NCBI GenBank assembly: GCA_020352215.1
Contig: CP070675.1
Location: 3,740,258-3,794,594, forward strand
Direction: 5' to 3'
Length of the DNA stretch: 54,337 nucleotides
Source of the DNA: Phycisphaerales bacterium
GTDB lineage: Bacteria > Planctomycetota > Phycisphaerae > Sedimentisphaerales > Anaerobacaceae
The notes under the pieces were generated by a model. The model was not told the origin of the DNA. It did no database searches and saw only the letters and a list, made by a program, of their open reading frames with translations. Of the stretch, positions 1 through 8,740 are shown in pieces. Position numbers and translations under genes: made by a program. Within the stretch, counting starts at the first letter, position 1. Each line of letters starts with the position of its first letter.

Positions 1-768
1 GAAATCCATCCCATTGGCTGGAATATTGCCAACGGAGGGTGTGCTAATCGTAAGGAGATTTCGGATTTGATGTCAACTATCCAGCGAGAATTTGCCGAAG
101 AACTGGTAGTCATCGACAGGGCCCAGGGCTACCGGTACTACTTCTACGAAAAGTCCACGAAAGACAAGAACCGCGACTCCACTCTCCACTTGCTTGAAGC
201 ACTGGATCTGACACCCAAATCGGGCGAATGGAAACACAAGCCACTGCATCCAGAAGTGATTCCTGGGCCGGGCGGGCTGTCGATAAATGCGGGCAAACCT
301 ATTGAAGAGGTCTTTCTAAATGTAAATATGGAAGATCTGGGTATAGAGATCGACCAGGTTGTCAAAATCTGTGGACTGAGGAAAACTGTAACATTGCTCG
401 ATGGCGAAACGGAGAACAGCAATTCGGTGCACACGACCACACCCGGGTTCATCAATGCGCCCGTTGGCCTCTTCCGGACGGATCGACTGATGGATGCTCA
501 ATCCAATGGGGAATTCATCCCCGATATCCTATTTAGGAGTGGCAAGCTTACATGTGGTGAATTTGAGAGCAACGGAAGAAATGACGGAAGCGATGACAAC
601 AAAACTCTGGAAGAGAGGATAAAGAGTGTTTTGAACCAATTCGCAAAAGAAAGACTGGAGCCGCTTGCATCCGGTAGCTGGGATGCGTATGTGAAGGCGC
701 AAGATAAAGGGCGGGCGTACAATTTGTGTCCAGTCACGAGGACGCTCCTTCGGCAGTACGTCACATGA
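1..768 (+). CDS. Unrecognised protein, 5' end outside the window
   Basis: The reading frame is open from the first base to the TGA at 766-768, so the gene very probably starts upstream. The TTG and ATG at 67 and 70 are internal and no ribosome binding site precedes them. About 255 residues are visible. They are mostly hydrophilic, with no signal peptide, membrane segment or motif I can name. The C-terminal part is acidic (GRNDGSDDNKTLEER) and then basic. I do not recognise the family and propose no function. That it is a real gene rests on the long open frame and protein-like composition. Confidence 0.6.
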   Translation, partial: EIHPIGWNIANGGCANRKEISDLMSTIQREFAEELVVIDRAQGYRYYFYEKSTKDKNRDSTLHLLEALDLTPKSGEWKHKPLHPEVIPGPGGLSINAGKPIEEVFLNVNMEDLGIEIDQVVKICGLRKTVTLLDGETENSNSVHTTTPGFINAPVGLFRTDRLMDAQSNGEFIPDILFRSGKLTCGEFESNGRNDGSDDNKTLEERIKSVLNQFAKERLEPLASGSWDAYVKAQDKGRAYNLCPVTRTLLRQYVT

Positions 769-852
769 TATCGCCTTGGCACTCTGCCCTTCGAGAAGGA
801 ATGTGGTGCCGCCGTGGTGGGGGAATTAAAGGGGTCCGGAAGAGCAGAAGCG

Positions 853-1018
853 AGAAGGCAAAAAGGCAGAAGGCAGAAGAACAGGAGCCAGGAGTTAGAA
901 GGCAGAAGAGCACAAGTGCATAAGGCAGAAGAGCACAGGAGCGCACAAGGCAAGAAGAGCACAAGCGCATAAGGCGTAAGAGCACAGAAGTGCACAGGAG
1001 CATAGGCCACAAGGGATA
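853..1018. repeat. Degenerate purine-rich tandem repeat, unit about 24 bp
   Basis: Four to six imperfect copies of a unit resembling AAGGCAGAAGAGCACAAG followed by TGCAT, CGCAT or CGCAC run head to tail. Clear copies begin near 899, 922, 947 and 970, and copies at 853-898 are more decayed. The plus strand is almost pyrimidine-free. No start codon with a ribosome binding site leads into it, and the open frames on the opposite strand are low-complexity Leu/Cys/Ser stretches, so I read it as non-coding. It is the main content of the gap between the partial gene and the sulfatase. Confidence 0.6.
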
Positions 1019-1066
1019 AGGTGAGAGGCGGCGCGGGCTGGTCCGCTGGACGTGACAACCAAGGTG

Positions 1067-1309
1067 CTACCAAGTTGTGTCGCCCGGGCCTTTCAGTATC
1101 TGCAGGACCTCTTCGGCATTGGCGTTTGCCTGCGCCTGTAGGAATATCACACTCTCGGTGATGAATTGGGCCGTCACCTCTGAACTGCCACCGGCACTGC
1201 CGGAGGCTACGGCTTCTATTGAATCGACGATCCGGATGCTGTCGTAGGCTCGTTAAAGAATAACATGCGCGCTGTAACCGGTACTAAGCACCCCTCCCAC
1301 TTCAAACAT
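1067..1309 (-). pseudogene. Small gene of about 80 codons broken by an in-frame TAA
   Basis: On the minus strand an ATG at 1309-1307 follows the purine-rich GGGGGAGA (1319-1312), a good ribosome binding site. Eighteen codons (MFEVGGVLSTGYSAHVIL) lead to a TAA at 1255-1253. The same frame then stays open for 61 codons to a TAG at 1069-1067. The downstream part has a convincing amphipathic C-terminus (FLQAQANANAEEVLQILKG). It is loosely reminiscent of small motility proteins or a flagellin C-terminus, but I cannot assign it. Continuity of frame across the stop suggests a single nonsense mutation or a sequencing error. A chance open frame cannot be excluded. Confidence 0.4.
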
Positions 1310-1607
1310 ATTCTCCCCCGATTGTGCATCAATACGGCGTGTTTTTGGTTAGACCCCCAATATCTCCAACCAAACAAAGTCCATAGAATGAATCGTGAGA
1401 TTCAAAAAGCGGACGGCGACGTACGATAGGACAAAATGCGGCACAGCCTAATGCTTGGTTTTGAATTGCGTAGCAATAGCTCCACGATATAATGAGAAAG
1501 TCATCAGCAGTGGCTCGTTATGAAATTTGTTCAGACAGTGCGTATCTGTTCGCGATAGCAGTGATTATTAAGGCACCTCGAATATGTCGAGTGTGGAGGT
1601 AGTGTTC

Positions 1608-3812
1608 ATGGCAAGTACAAAGCACGATATGAGCAGGCGGCGGTTTCTCAAGTTCACGTCCGGGTCAGTAGCAGCGACGCTATGGGCCGGAGCCGGTCTC
1701 AAGGCTGGTGAGAGGTCGAAGACCGCCGGCCCCAACATTTTGTGGATCAGTACCGAGGACATAAGTCCCGACCTGGGCTGCTACGGTGACAGCTATGCGG
1801 TGACGCCCAACATAGATCGCCTTGCAGCCGAGGGTGTGCGGTATAACAACGTGTTCTCACATTCAGGGGTGTGCGCGCCCACGCGCTCGGGGATCATCAC
1901 GGGGATGTATCCAACGACCATTGGCACTCACCACATGCGGTGCAAGGGCGTCCCTCCGGCCCACGTAAAGTGCTTCAGCGAGTACCTCAGAGCGGCCGGC
2001 TACTATTGCACGAACAACGTCAAGACGGATTATCAGTTCGATCCTCCGCTGACCGCCTGGGACGAGAACAGTCGAAACGCGCACTGGCGCAGGCGCGCCA
2101 AGGGTCAGCCGTTCTTTGCAATCTTCAATTTTACGACCTCGCACGAGAGCCAGATTCGCAACAGAAGCAAGAAGATGCTGGAGAGACTGGCGAGCCTCGG
2201 ACCGGGCGAAAAGCATGACCCCGCCAAAGCCGTGCTGCCCCCCTACTATCCCGATACGCCGGAAGTTCGCAAGGACTGGGCGCAGTATTACGACATCATC
2301 ACTCTGATGGATAAGCAGGTCGCCGATGTCCTCAAGCAGCTTGAAGACGACGGCCTCGCCGACGATACGATAGTGTGGTTCTGGGGCGACCACGGGCGCG
2401 GGCTTCCGCGGGGCAAGCGATGGATCTATGATTCCGGGTCGCATATTCCGCTGATAATCCGCGTGCCGGAGAAATGGCGAAAGTTAGCGTCGCCCCGCGA
2501 TCCGAATGCCGTAAAGCCTCGCAGCGTCAATGACGATTTGATTGCGTTTATAGATTTTGCGCCGACGATGCTTTCGCTGGCCGGCGTCAAAATCCCGGAA
2601 CACATACAGGGCAGGGCGTTTCTGGGCGGCCAGAAGGCCAAGCCGCGTCAGTATATCTATGGCGCGCGCGACCGCATGGACGAAGCGTACGATCTGATTC
2701 GCGCGGTGCGCGACAAGCGGTACAAGTACATCCGCAACTATATGCACCACGTGACATACGGCCAGGACATCGAATACATGAACCAGATGCCGACGATGCG
2801 GGAGATGCGGCGGCTCAACGCCGAGGGCAAGCTCGAAGGGCCGCAGAAGCTGTACTTTCTCCCGACCAAGCCGGTCGAGGAGTTGTACGACACGCAGAGC
2901 GATCCGCACGAGATCAAGAACCTGGCGGGCGATCCCAAGTACAAGGACGTGCTTGTGCGGATGCGGAAGGCCCACAACGAGTGGGTCCAACGGACCGGCG
3001 ATATAGGCCCGATCCCGGAGCCGGAGTTCGACGAGATGAAGCGGCCGGGAGGCAAGTATGAAAAGACCGAGCCGCCCTATGTCACTGTCAAGAATAAGAC
3101 AGAGGCTTCCGCTGATGTGGCACTATCGTGCTGGACCGAAGGGGCGTCGGTTGCGTACAAGATTGGCGATGTCGGGGATAAGAAGACCGGCTGGAAATTG
3201 TACACAGAACCGGTGATGTTAAAGCAAGGCGACGTGCTGCGCGCCAAGGCATGTCGAATCGGTTTCAGAGATAGTGACGAAATCAAATACAAGCTCGGCG
3301 ATCCAGCTTCCACCCCGCCCAAGCCTGTGGCGAAGCCGCATTGGCGGCAGAGCCTCAATAAGACCAACTTGCTCAACCGTCTCCGCAATATAAAAGCTTT
3401 GGACGGCAAGGGCGGACCCACCAACTACCTGTACCTGAAGGGTATCAAGGACAACTACGCCTCCGTTAGGTATTGGGCGGCCGTAGGTTTGCATACGAAC
3501 GCCGGCAATCCGGCGGATATAGCATGGGCGACGACTGCGCTTAAGCTGGCGCTGAAAGACCCTGCCCCGGTCGTGCGGATAGCAGCGGCCCACGCCCTGT
3601 GTGACTGGGGCGAGGAAGAGGAGGCGTTGCCCGTATTGACCGAGGCGCTGAAGTGCGATACCGATAAGGCTCGGCTGTTCGCGATCATAGCGATGAAGAA
3701 GATCGGCGAGAAGGCCCGACCTGCGCTACCCGCGATCAAGGCCATGTCGAAAGACAGCGACAACTACGTCAAGAGGGTGACACAGGCGGTGCTGGCGCAG
3801 CTTGAGAAGTGA
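1608..3812 (+). CDS. Tat-exported sulfatase with C-terminal HEAT-like repeats
   Basis: Hydrolyses sulfate esters, probably on sulfated polysaccharides outside the cytoplasm; the substrate cannot be read. The start at 1608 is chosen because GGAGGT lies at 1595-1600; the ATG at 1584 has no such site. Residues 9-30 form a twin-arginine signal (SRRRFLKF then a hydrophobic stretch). C89-A-P-T-R93 is the cysteine-type sulfatase motif whose Cys becomes formylglycine, and GDHGRG near residue 260 fits the metal site. After about residue 600, repeated helical segments (ASVRYWAAVGL, PVVRIAAAHAL, KARLFAIIAM) look like HEAT/PBS repeats. An anaerobic-type maturase (anSME) would be needed and is not in the window. 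It is convergent with acsE. Confidence 0.9.
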   Translation: MASTKHDMSRRRFLKFTSGSVAATLWAGAGLKAGERSKTAGPNILWISTEDISPDLGCYGDSYAVTPNIDRLAAEGVRYNNVFSHSGVCAPTRSGIITGMYPTTIGTHHMRCKGVPPAHVKCFSEYLRAAGYYCTNNVKTDYQFDPPLTAWDENSRNAHWRRRAKGQPFFAIFNFTTSHESQIRNRSKKMLERLASLGPGEKHDPAKAVLPPYYPDTPEVRKDWAQYYDIITLMDKQVADVLKQLEDDGLADDTIVWFWGDHGRGLPRGKRWIYDSGSHIPLIIRVPEKWRKLASPRDPNAVKPRSVNDDLIAFIDFAPTMLSLAGVKIPEHIQGRAFLGGQKAKPRQYIYGARDRMDEAYDLIRAVRDKRYKYIRNYMHHVTYGQDIEYMNQMPTMREMRRLNAEGKLEGPQKLYFLPTKPVEELYDTQSDPHEIKNLAGDPKYKDVLVRMRKAHNEWVQRTGDIGPIPEPEFDEMKRPGGKYEKTEPPYVTVKNKTEASADVALSCWTEGASVAYKIGDVGDKKTGWKLYTEPVMLKQGDVLRAKACRIGFRDSDEIKYKLGDPASTPPKPVAKPHWRQSLNKTNLLNRLRNIKALDGKGGPTNYLYLKGIKDNYASVRYWAAVGLHTNAGNPADIAWATTALKLALKDPAPVVRIAAAHALCDWGEEEEALPVLTEALKCDTDKARLFAIIAMKKIGEKARPALPAIKAMSKDSDNYVKRVTQAVLAQLEK

Positions 3813-3971
3813 ATCGACGAGGGCAGGACCGCCTCTACGTTACTGTCGGTGCCGTTTCCAAAAGGTCCGTCTGACATTCTATGCTGACGTTTCTTGCAGC
3901 GTAAGGAGCGCCCCTGGCAGGCCGGACGCAGCGCGCGCCCGCACCCGCCCCCATATCGCGGATCAGCTCGC

Positions 3972-4790
3972 TCAGCCGCCGCTATAGACCTTCAGGAACG
4001 AGTCCGAGTAGATCTGCTTGTTCATCAGCATCTCAGAGGTAGCGACCACATTCATAAGATCCTGATCGAGCACGTCCACGATGGCCGAATCCATGCCGCG
4101 TGCGATGGCCATCGCCAAGAACACGCGATTTATCAGGCTCCTTTCGGTCGCGCCCTGAGATAGATTCGACAGACCAATCGTCATGTGCGGAGCGGGCTCG
4201 GACAGGTACCTTATCTGATCGATGGCGGCAAGGATATTGCCCGGCTGAACCTGAGCGTTCGGCACCTTGACCGGCAGGATGATCGGGTCGATGAACAGCC
4301 GCTGCGAGTCGAAACCCTTCTCCATCGCCTTTGAGACAATATCGGCTGCTATGGCCACCCGCGTGTCGATGTCCTGAGGGACACCGTTCTTGTCCATTGT
4401 AAGGGTGATTATGCAAGCCTTCGGCCCCGCGTTATCCGCCATCTCCATGTATTTGTCGAATATCTTTTCGTCGCTTTTCTTGTTCAGAGGTGTCGAGTTC
4501 AAGATGACGCCGTTCTCGGCGTTGACGGCCTTGAGTCCCGCAGCGATGACAGCCGGCTTCTGCGAATCAAGAGACAAGGGCGTTGAGCATGTCTCTTGAA
4601 TGCTCTCGACAAGCCACTGCATCGCCGCTTCCTGATCCGCAGCGGCGGTGCCCACGTTCACGTCCAGATACGTTGCGCCGGCGTCGGTTTGCTTCTTGGC
4701 CAAATCCTGGATGACCTTCTTGTCTTTATCCGCGATGGCCTGCTTGACATTCGTGAACATTCCGTTGATTCGTTCGCCAATAAGTATCAT
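3972..4790 (-). CDS. acsE: Methyltetrahydrofolate:corrinoid/iron-sulfur protein methyltransferase
   Basis: Transfers the methyl group from methyl-tetrahydrofolate to the cobalt of the corrinoid iron-sulfur protein (AcsCD), linking the two branches of the Wood-Ljungdahl pathway. The 272 residues show the dihydropteroate-synthase-like barrel: ILIGERINGMF at the start, GATYLDVNVGT, PLSLDSQKP, ILNSTPLNKK and MTIGLSNLSQGA. The ATG at 4790 is chosen because AGGAGT lies at 4795-4800; a TTG at 4805 would put the ribosome binding site inside the gene. It is the last gene of the acs run, 56 bp after acsD. No clear terminator was seen in the 159 bp before the convergent sulfatase gene. Confidence 0.93.
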   Translation of the reverse strand: MILIGERINGMFTNVKQAIADKDKKVIQDLAKKQTDAGATYLDVNVGTAAADQEAAMQWLVESIQETCSTPLSLDSQKPAVIAAGLKAVNAENGVILNSTPLNKKSDEKIFDKYMEMADNAGPKACIITLTMDKNGVPQDIDTRVAIAADIVSKAMEKGFDSQRLFIDPIILPVKVPNAQVQPGNILAAIDQIRYLSEPAPHMTIGLSNLSQGATERSLINRVFLAMAIARGMDSAIVDVLDQDLMNVVATSEMLMNKQIYSDSFLKVYSGG

Positions 4791-4846
4791 AGGTACTCCT
4801 CTCAACAGTAAACTGTGACATCACGTCTGCAAAATGTCCGGACGAC

Positions 4847-5803
4847 TTAGCTCCACACTTTTCCGATAAAGCCCTTGACGGTTGCTACCGCCTTCGGATG
4901 TCTTAGCCGGATGATATCGACGCCGGCCTGGAGCAGACAGATTGCCGTAGCGGTCTCCCACATCGGCCCTCGATCGTCAACCGCCCCCCAGCCGGGAGCA
5001 TCTTCGAGCTTGGCCTCCTTGGCCCGCCAAGACTCGTAACCCACGTCACAAATAACCGGCATGGCCATCATCTTGTCGCCACCGAGGGCCGCCAGACGCT
5101 GACGCTCCTGTATCGAATACGCGTACTCTATACCGTAACCCAGCGCTCCTGTGGACTGATACGTCACTATCCGGTCCAGCGGAAAGCCCATGTCCGACGC
5201 CAAGATATTGACCTGCTTGGCAATGTTGATATCGAGAGGCGCCTCGGTGATCAGAAAGTGACCGTCGGCCAAGGCAATAGCGGTCAGAGACTTGTAGTTG
5301 TCCTCGGTGACAGTCCCGATCAGGCACTTCTCGCCTTTTGCGGCACCGCTGACCTTCGGCATGACCTCGTTATCCTTCTCGTCATTACCACAGCCCCACA
5401 GCACGAGGGGGACTGCCACTGCCTTGAGCACCTCTTCGGTGACCTTGACGGCGTGGGCCGCATCTTTGTCGGCCTTGTCCGGATGGATACCTTCGAACTT
5501 CAGACAAATCAAGTCGGCCCCAAGTTCCTCCACGCACTTCTTGGCCCAGTCGCCGGGACTATCCAGCACATCACTGAGAGGCTCGGCCAGAGCATCGGGC
5601 CAATCCTCGGGCTTAGTGTCCAGGACATCCATGGCAACAACGGGCGTTTCGCCGGCCTCTTCCGGCGAGCCGCCGTAAACGACGTTACGAGCCCCGCCCA
5701 CGGTAACAGTCTTGGTCCGAGTGCCTCCATCGTCTTTTGTGGCACCCAGAGTGACACGGTTTACTGCGCCGGTAAAACTCTCTGCAACTTCAGGAATCGG
5801 CAT
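4847..5803 (-). CDS. acsD: Corrinoid iron-sulfur protein small subunit (CODH/ACS delta)
   Basis: Partner of AcsC in the heterodimer that carries the methyl group from AcsE to acetyl-CoA synthase. The 318 residues match the usual length of about 320. Recognisable stretches are NVVYGGSPEEAGETP, ADLICLKFEGIHPD, LVLWGCGNDEKD, YQSTGALGYGIEY and the closing HPKAVATVKGFI. GGAGG lies 7 bp before the ATG. The gene is 40 bp downstream of the second cooC-like gene and 56 bp upstream of acsE, consistent with one transcript. Confidence 0.93.
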   Translation of the reverse strand: MPIPEVAESFTGAVNRVTLGATKDDGGTRTKTVTVGGARNVVYGGSPEEAGETPVVAMDVLDTKPEDWPDALAEPLSDVLDSPGDWAKKCVEELGADLICLKFEGIHPDKADKDAAHAVKVTEEVLKAVAVPLVLWGCGNDEKDNEVMPKVSGAAKGEKCLIGTVTEDNYKSLTAIALADGHFLITEAPLDINIAKQVNILASDMGFPLDRIVTYQSTGALGYGIEYAYSIQERQRLAALGGDKMMAMPVICDVGYESWRAKEAKLEDAPGWGAVDDRGPMWETATAICLLQAGVDIIRLRHPKAVATVKGFIGKVWS

Positions 5804-5843
5804 ACTAAGTCCTCCAAAATGGTCTCATCCAAATGTCAATCCT

Positions 5844-6605
5844 TCAGCTCGCGGCATGAAGCCTGTCGAGCATCTTTGTCACTATGTCGCCTACCGCTGA
5901 CAACGCAGGGCTGTCCTGCTCAAGGTCAAAAATCGTCTCGCCCTGGACGGAAGCATCAAAGACGGCCCCATCCTCAGGTATGCAGCCGACGACGCTTATG
6001 TCCGGCAATTCCGACTCGCCACCTGGCGCGATATCAGCTCTATTCCACACAACGCCTGTCTCTTTTACTACGATTGGCAGCTCCTTGGCAAGCTCAAAAA
6101 TTCTGCGAGCGGTAAGGGCTCCCACGGCCGTCGGCTCAGCCACGATGCACAGCAAGTCCACATTGTTCGTCGTGCGGCGGGACAGATGCTCCATCCCAGC
6201 CTCATTGTCGATTATGACGTACTGATATTGCGAGCTCAGCTTGTCGAGAAACTGCCGCAGCATATTATTCGCCGCGCAGTAGCAATCGGGCCCTTCCGGT
6301 CGACCCATCGTCAGCAAATCAAAACCAGGCGCCTCGGTGAGCGTCTGCTGGATGCCGTATTCGAACGTCCGCAGCCGATCGACACCGCCCGTGCTGGCCG
6401 GCTTGGCGCGGGCCTGCTCGCGAACCTCCGCGATCGTACCGACCGGCTCAACGCCCAGAGTTAGGGCCAAACAGAAGTTGGGATCGGCATCAACCGCGAG
6501 TATGGCGCCGCCGTCAGCTTTAGCCAGCAGCGTCCGAATCATCATCGCAGCAAACGTTGTCTTACCCGAACCACCCTTGCCACTTACCGCAATAGTTACC
6601 GTCAT
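5844..6605 (-). CDS. CooC/AcsF-like nickel-insertion ATPase (second copy)
   Basis: A MinD-type ATPase expected to help load nickel into CODH or ACS. Residues 8-17 are the deviant Walker A (SGKGGSGKTT), AVDADPN at about 37-43 is the switch/Walker region, and C108-Y-C110 is the CxC pair that in CooC binds metal at the dimer interface. Length 253 fits CooC (about 250-260). GGAGAG precedes the ATG. It sits between acsV and acsD, apart from the other cooC-like gene at 14430-15272. The two are clearly divergent, so one may serve the C-cluster of CODH and the other the A-cluster of ACS (AcsF role). That division is inference. Confidence 0.85.
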   Translation of the reverse strand: MTVTIAVSGKGGSGKTTFAAMMIRTLLAKADGGAILAVDADPNFCLALTLGVEPVGTIAEVREQARAKPASTGGVDRLRTFEYGIQQTLTEAPGFDLLTMGRPEGPDCYCAANNMLRQFLDKLSSQYQYVIIDNEAGMEHLSRRTTNNVDLLCIVAEPTAVGALTARRIFELAKELPIVVKETGVVWNRADIAPGGESELPDISVVGCIPEDGAVFDASVQGETIFDLEQDSPALSAVGDIVTKMLDRLHAAS

Positions 6606-6680
6606 ATCGATACTCTCCAGGTTGGCGCATGAACAAAGCTATCGAGGTTATTGAATCGCGCTCATGCTCCTGACTCAGCT

Positions 6681-8684
6681 TCATTTCTGACTCATCATCT
6701 TCTCCACGGACGGAAACAGCGACAGATCCGTGTGAGGCAGGAAATTGGCCCTGACAAACTCTTCCATATAGCCCGAATGGCTCATCAGATCAAAATATGT
6801 CATGCTCTTGGCTATTTCTTCGGCTGCCTTGAGGGCCTTCTGACTAAGAAGCACCGTCTTGGCTCCCGCTATCGAAGTATTGCCCACGAACTGAATTTTC
6901 TCTAAGGGCACGTCGGGGAGCATCCCGATCGTAACAGCCTCTCGGATATTCAGGAAGTTCCCGAATCCACCCGCCAGGTAGACTGCATCCAGGTCCTCCG
7001 GCTTGGTCTGGGTGGACTCCATAAGCACCTTTATGGAGGCGAAAACGCCTGCCTTGGAGCGAACGAGATTATCAATGTCGGCCTGAGTGATAACGATCTC
7101 GTGATGGTTGTTGCTTGCCGGCACGAGTTGGAACTGACGCCCCTCATCTCCCTCGGTCAACGTAAACTGACCGCCGGCGCCGCCCTGTCCGTTCTTCGGG
7201 CCACTGCCGTCGGCTCGCAAGGCTGAAGCGTTCAGCTGCTTGGCCCCCGAAAACGGTGTCCCGTTAAATCTGCCCGTCCGATCGATGACACCATTTACGA
7301 ATAGCCCGGCCAAGGCATCCAAGAGACCCGACCCACAAATCCCAGCCGGATGCGTGTCGCCTATCGTCTTATACTCGATAGACCCATCCTGCATCACGGT
7401 CAGTTTTTCGATGGCCCCCGCTCCCGCTCTCATGCCGTGTTTGACCCCGCTTCCCTCGAACGCGGGTCCGGCCGAACTCGACGCACAGACCAGCCAGTCG
7501 CGGTTTCCCAGCACCACCTCCCCGTTTGTCCCTATGTCGACGAACAGCGAAATCCCCTTCTTGGTGTATATTCTTGTTGTCAGGACACCGGCCACAATGT
7601 CACTGCCCACATAAGCCGCCACGCCAGGCAGGCAGTATAGCAGGCCGCGCTTGTTGATCTGGATGCCCGCTTCGGCAGCACGAATCGGCGGGACAAAACC
7701 GGCCGAGGCGATGTAAGGTTCCCGGCGGATTCGCGTGGGGTCAAGGTTCAGCAGAAAGTGCACCATCGCCGTATTGCCGGCACATATCGCAGTGGTAATG
7801 TGCTGCAGGTCGATCTTCTGCCTCGTGGCGAGGGTCGCAATGAGATCGTTGACATCGTGGACGATCCGGTTCTGCATCTCGTCAAAGGCATCATGCTCTT
7901 CGGCGTAGATGATTCGGCGAATGTAGTCTTCGCCGAAATTCATTTGACTGTTGTATGTCGCTTCGGTATCGATCGTCGCGGCATTAGTCAGATCGACCAG
8001 ATGTGCCACTACAGTCGTCGTGCCAAGGTCAACCGCAACCGCAAAGTTCTTCTTGGACTTATCGCCGGCTTCGACTTCAATCACTTCGGTCGTGTCCCCT
8101 CGACGGCCAACCGTCGCAGTGACCTCATACTCGCTGCTTTGCAGCAAGGCGGAAAGCCCCTGCAAGATCCGAAATCCCGTCTGCATTATGGGTGCATCGA
8201 TTTGCCCTCGGATGGCAAGATACAAACGCTCATGGTCCGCCGTGTGGTCCTGAACGCTCGGCGGTGTCATCTGTAGGTATAGTTTCTGAACCAGCGGATC
8301 AAACTCGAACACTCCCGCACGCACATCGCCGGCAAGCTCGCTGAACCTGTGCGCATCGCTGTCCATAAGTATCTGACCCGTCTCCAGGATGTGAGACTTA
8401 GGGACGGTGATAGTCATGTCCGAGAGGACCTTGGTCTGACAGGCCAAGACAACATTTTCGCGTACCTCGCTCGGCGTCAACAAAGTAGTCGGTCGACTTT
8501 CCGACTGGCCCTCATCGACTATCACCTTGCACTTTCCGCAATACCCATCCCCACCGCAGATGCTGCTCAAATAGGTGCCCGCACTATGGGCGGCCTCAAG
8601 CAGAGTTGTCCCGCTTTGAACCTCCGTTCTCAATCCGCTCGGTTCGAAACGAACCGCGTATTTCTTCTTCTTGCTCTTTCCCAT
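6681..8684 (-). CDS. acsV: Corrinoid-activation protein AcsV/RACo (2Fe-2S plus ASKHA domain)
   Basis: ATP-dependent reductive activator that returns the corrinoid protein from inactive Co(II) to Co(I). From the ATG at 8684 the protein has 667 residues. A plant-type 2Fe-2S domain comes first (C43-x5-C49-x2-C52-x29-C82), then a linker, then an actin-like ATPase core with AVDLGTTTVVAHLVDL, ICAGNTAMVHFLL, LFVDIGTNGEVVLG and VYLAGGFGN (the DUF4445 region). The start is uncertain: GTG at 8726 and ATG at 8711 are in frame, none has a strong ribosome binding site, and 8684 is preferred because the ferredoxin fold begins right after it. It lies 56 bp after acsC. Confidence 0.9.
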   Translation of the reverse strand: MGKSKKKKYAVRFEPSGLRTEVQSGTTLLEAAHSAGTYLSSICGGDGYCGKCKVIVDEGQSESRPTTLLTPSEVRENVVLACQTKVLSDMTITVPKSHILETGQILMDSDAHRFSELAGDVRAGVFEFDPLVQKLYLQMTPPSVQDHTADHERLYLAIRGQIDAPIMQTGFRILQGLSALLQSSEYEVTATVGRRGDTTEVIEVEAGDKSKKNFAVAVDLGTTTVVAHLVDLTNAATIDTEATYNSQMNFGEDYIRRIIYAEEHDAFDEMQNRIVHDVNDLIATLATRQKIDLQHITTAICAGNTAMVHFLLNLDPTRIRREPYIASAGFVPPIRAAEAGIQINKRGLLYCLPGVAAYVGSDIVAGVLTTRIYTKKGISLFVDIGTNGEVVLGNRDWLVCASSSAGPAFEGSGVKHGMRAGAGAIEKLTVMQDGSIEYKTIGDTHPAGICGSGLLDALAGLFVNGVIDRTGRFNGTPFSGAKQLNASALRADGSGPKNGQGGAGGQFTLTEGDEGRQFQLVPASNNHHEIVITQADIDNLVRSKAGVFASIKVLMESTQTKPEDLDAVYLAGGFGNFLNIREAVTIGMLPDVPLEKIQFVGNTSIAGAKTVLLSQKALKAAEEIAKSMTYFDLMSHSGYMEEFVRANFLPHTDLSLFPSVEKMMSQK

Positions 8685-8740
8685 TGGCGTGTGAAAGAGT
8701 AGGTGTGCCATGCGAAGATCTGGCACGCATTTCTACTCGG

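Noticed and set aside
853..1018. CRISPR-like array
   Set aside because: Units are directly adjacent and degenerate, without spacers of constant size or a palindromic repeat, and no cas gene is near.
761..1073. Leu/Cys/Ser-rich frames on the minus strand across the purine repeat
   Set aside because: They are the translation of a tandem repeat (ALLCSSALCTCALL-like). Several frames are open at once, which is the mark of low-complexity DNA and not of a membrane protein.
3894..4163. Plus-strand frame entering the acsE 3' end
   Set aside because: Low-complexity Arg/His/Pro start, overlaps acsE antisense, and no ribosome binding site.
4805..4805. TTG start for acsE, five codons upstream
   Set aside because: The ribosome binding site AGGAGT (4795-4800) would then be inside the coding region. 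The ATG at 4790 fits the family start.
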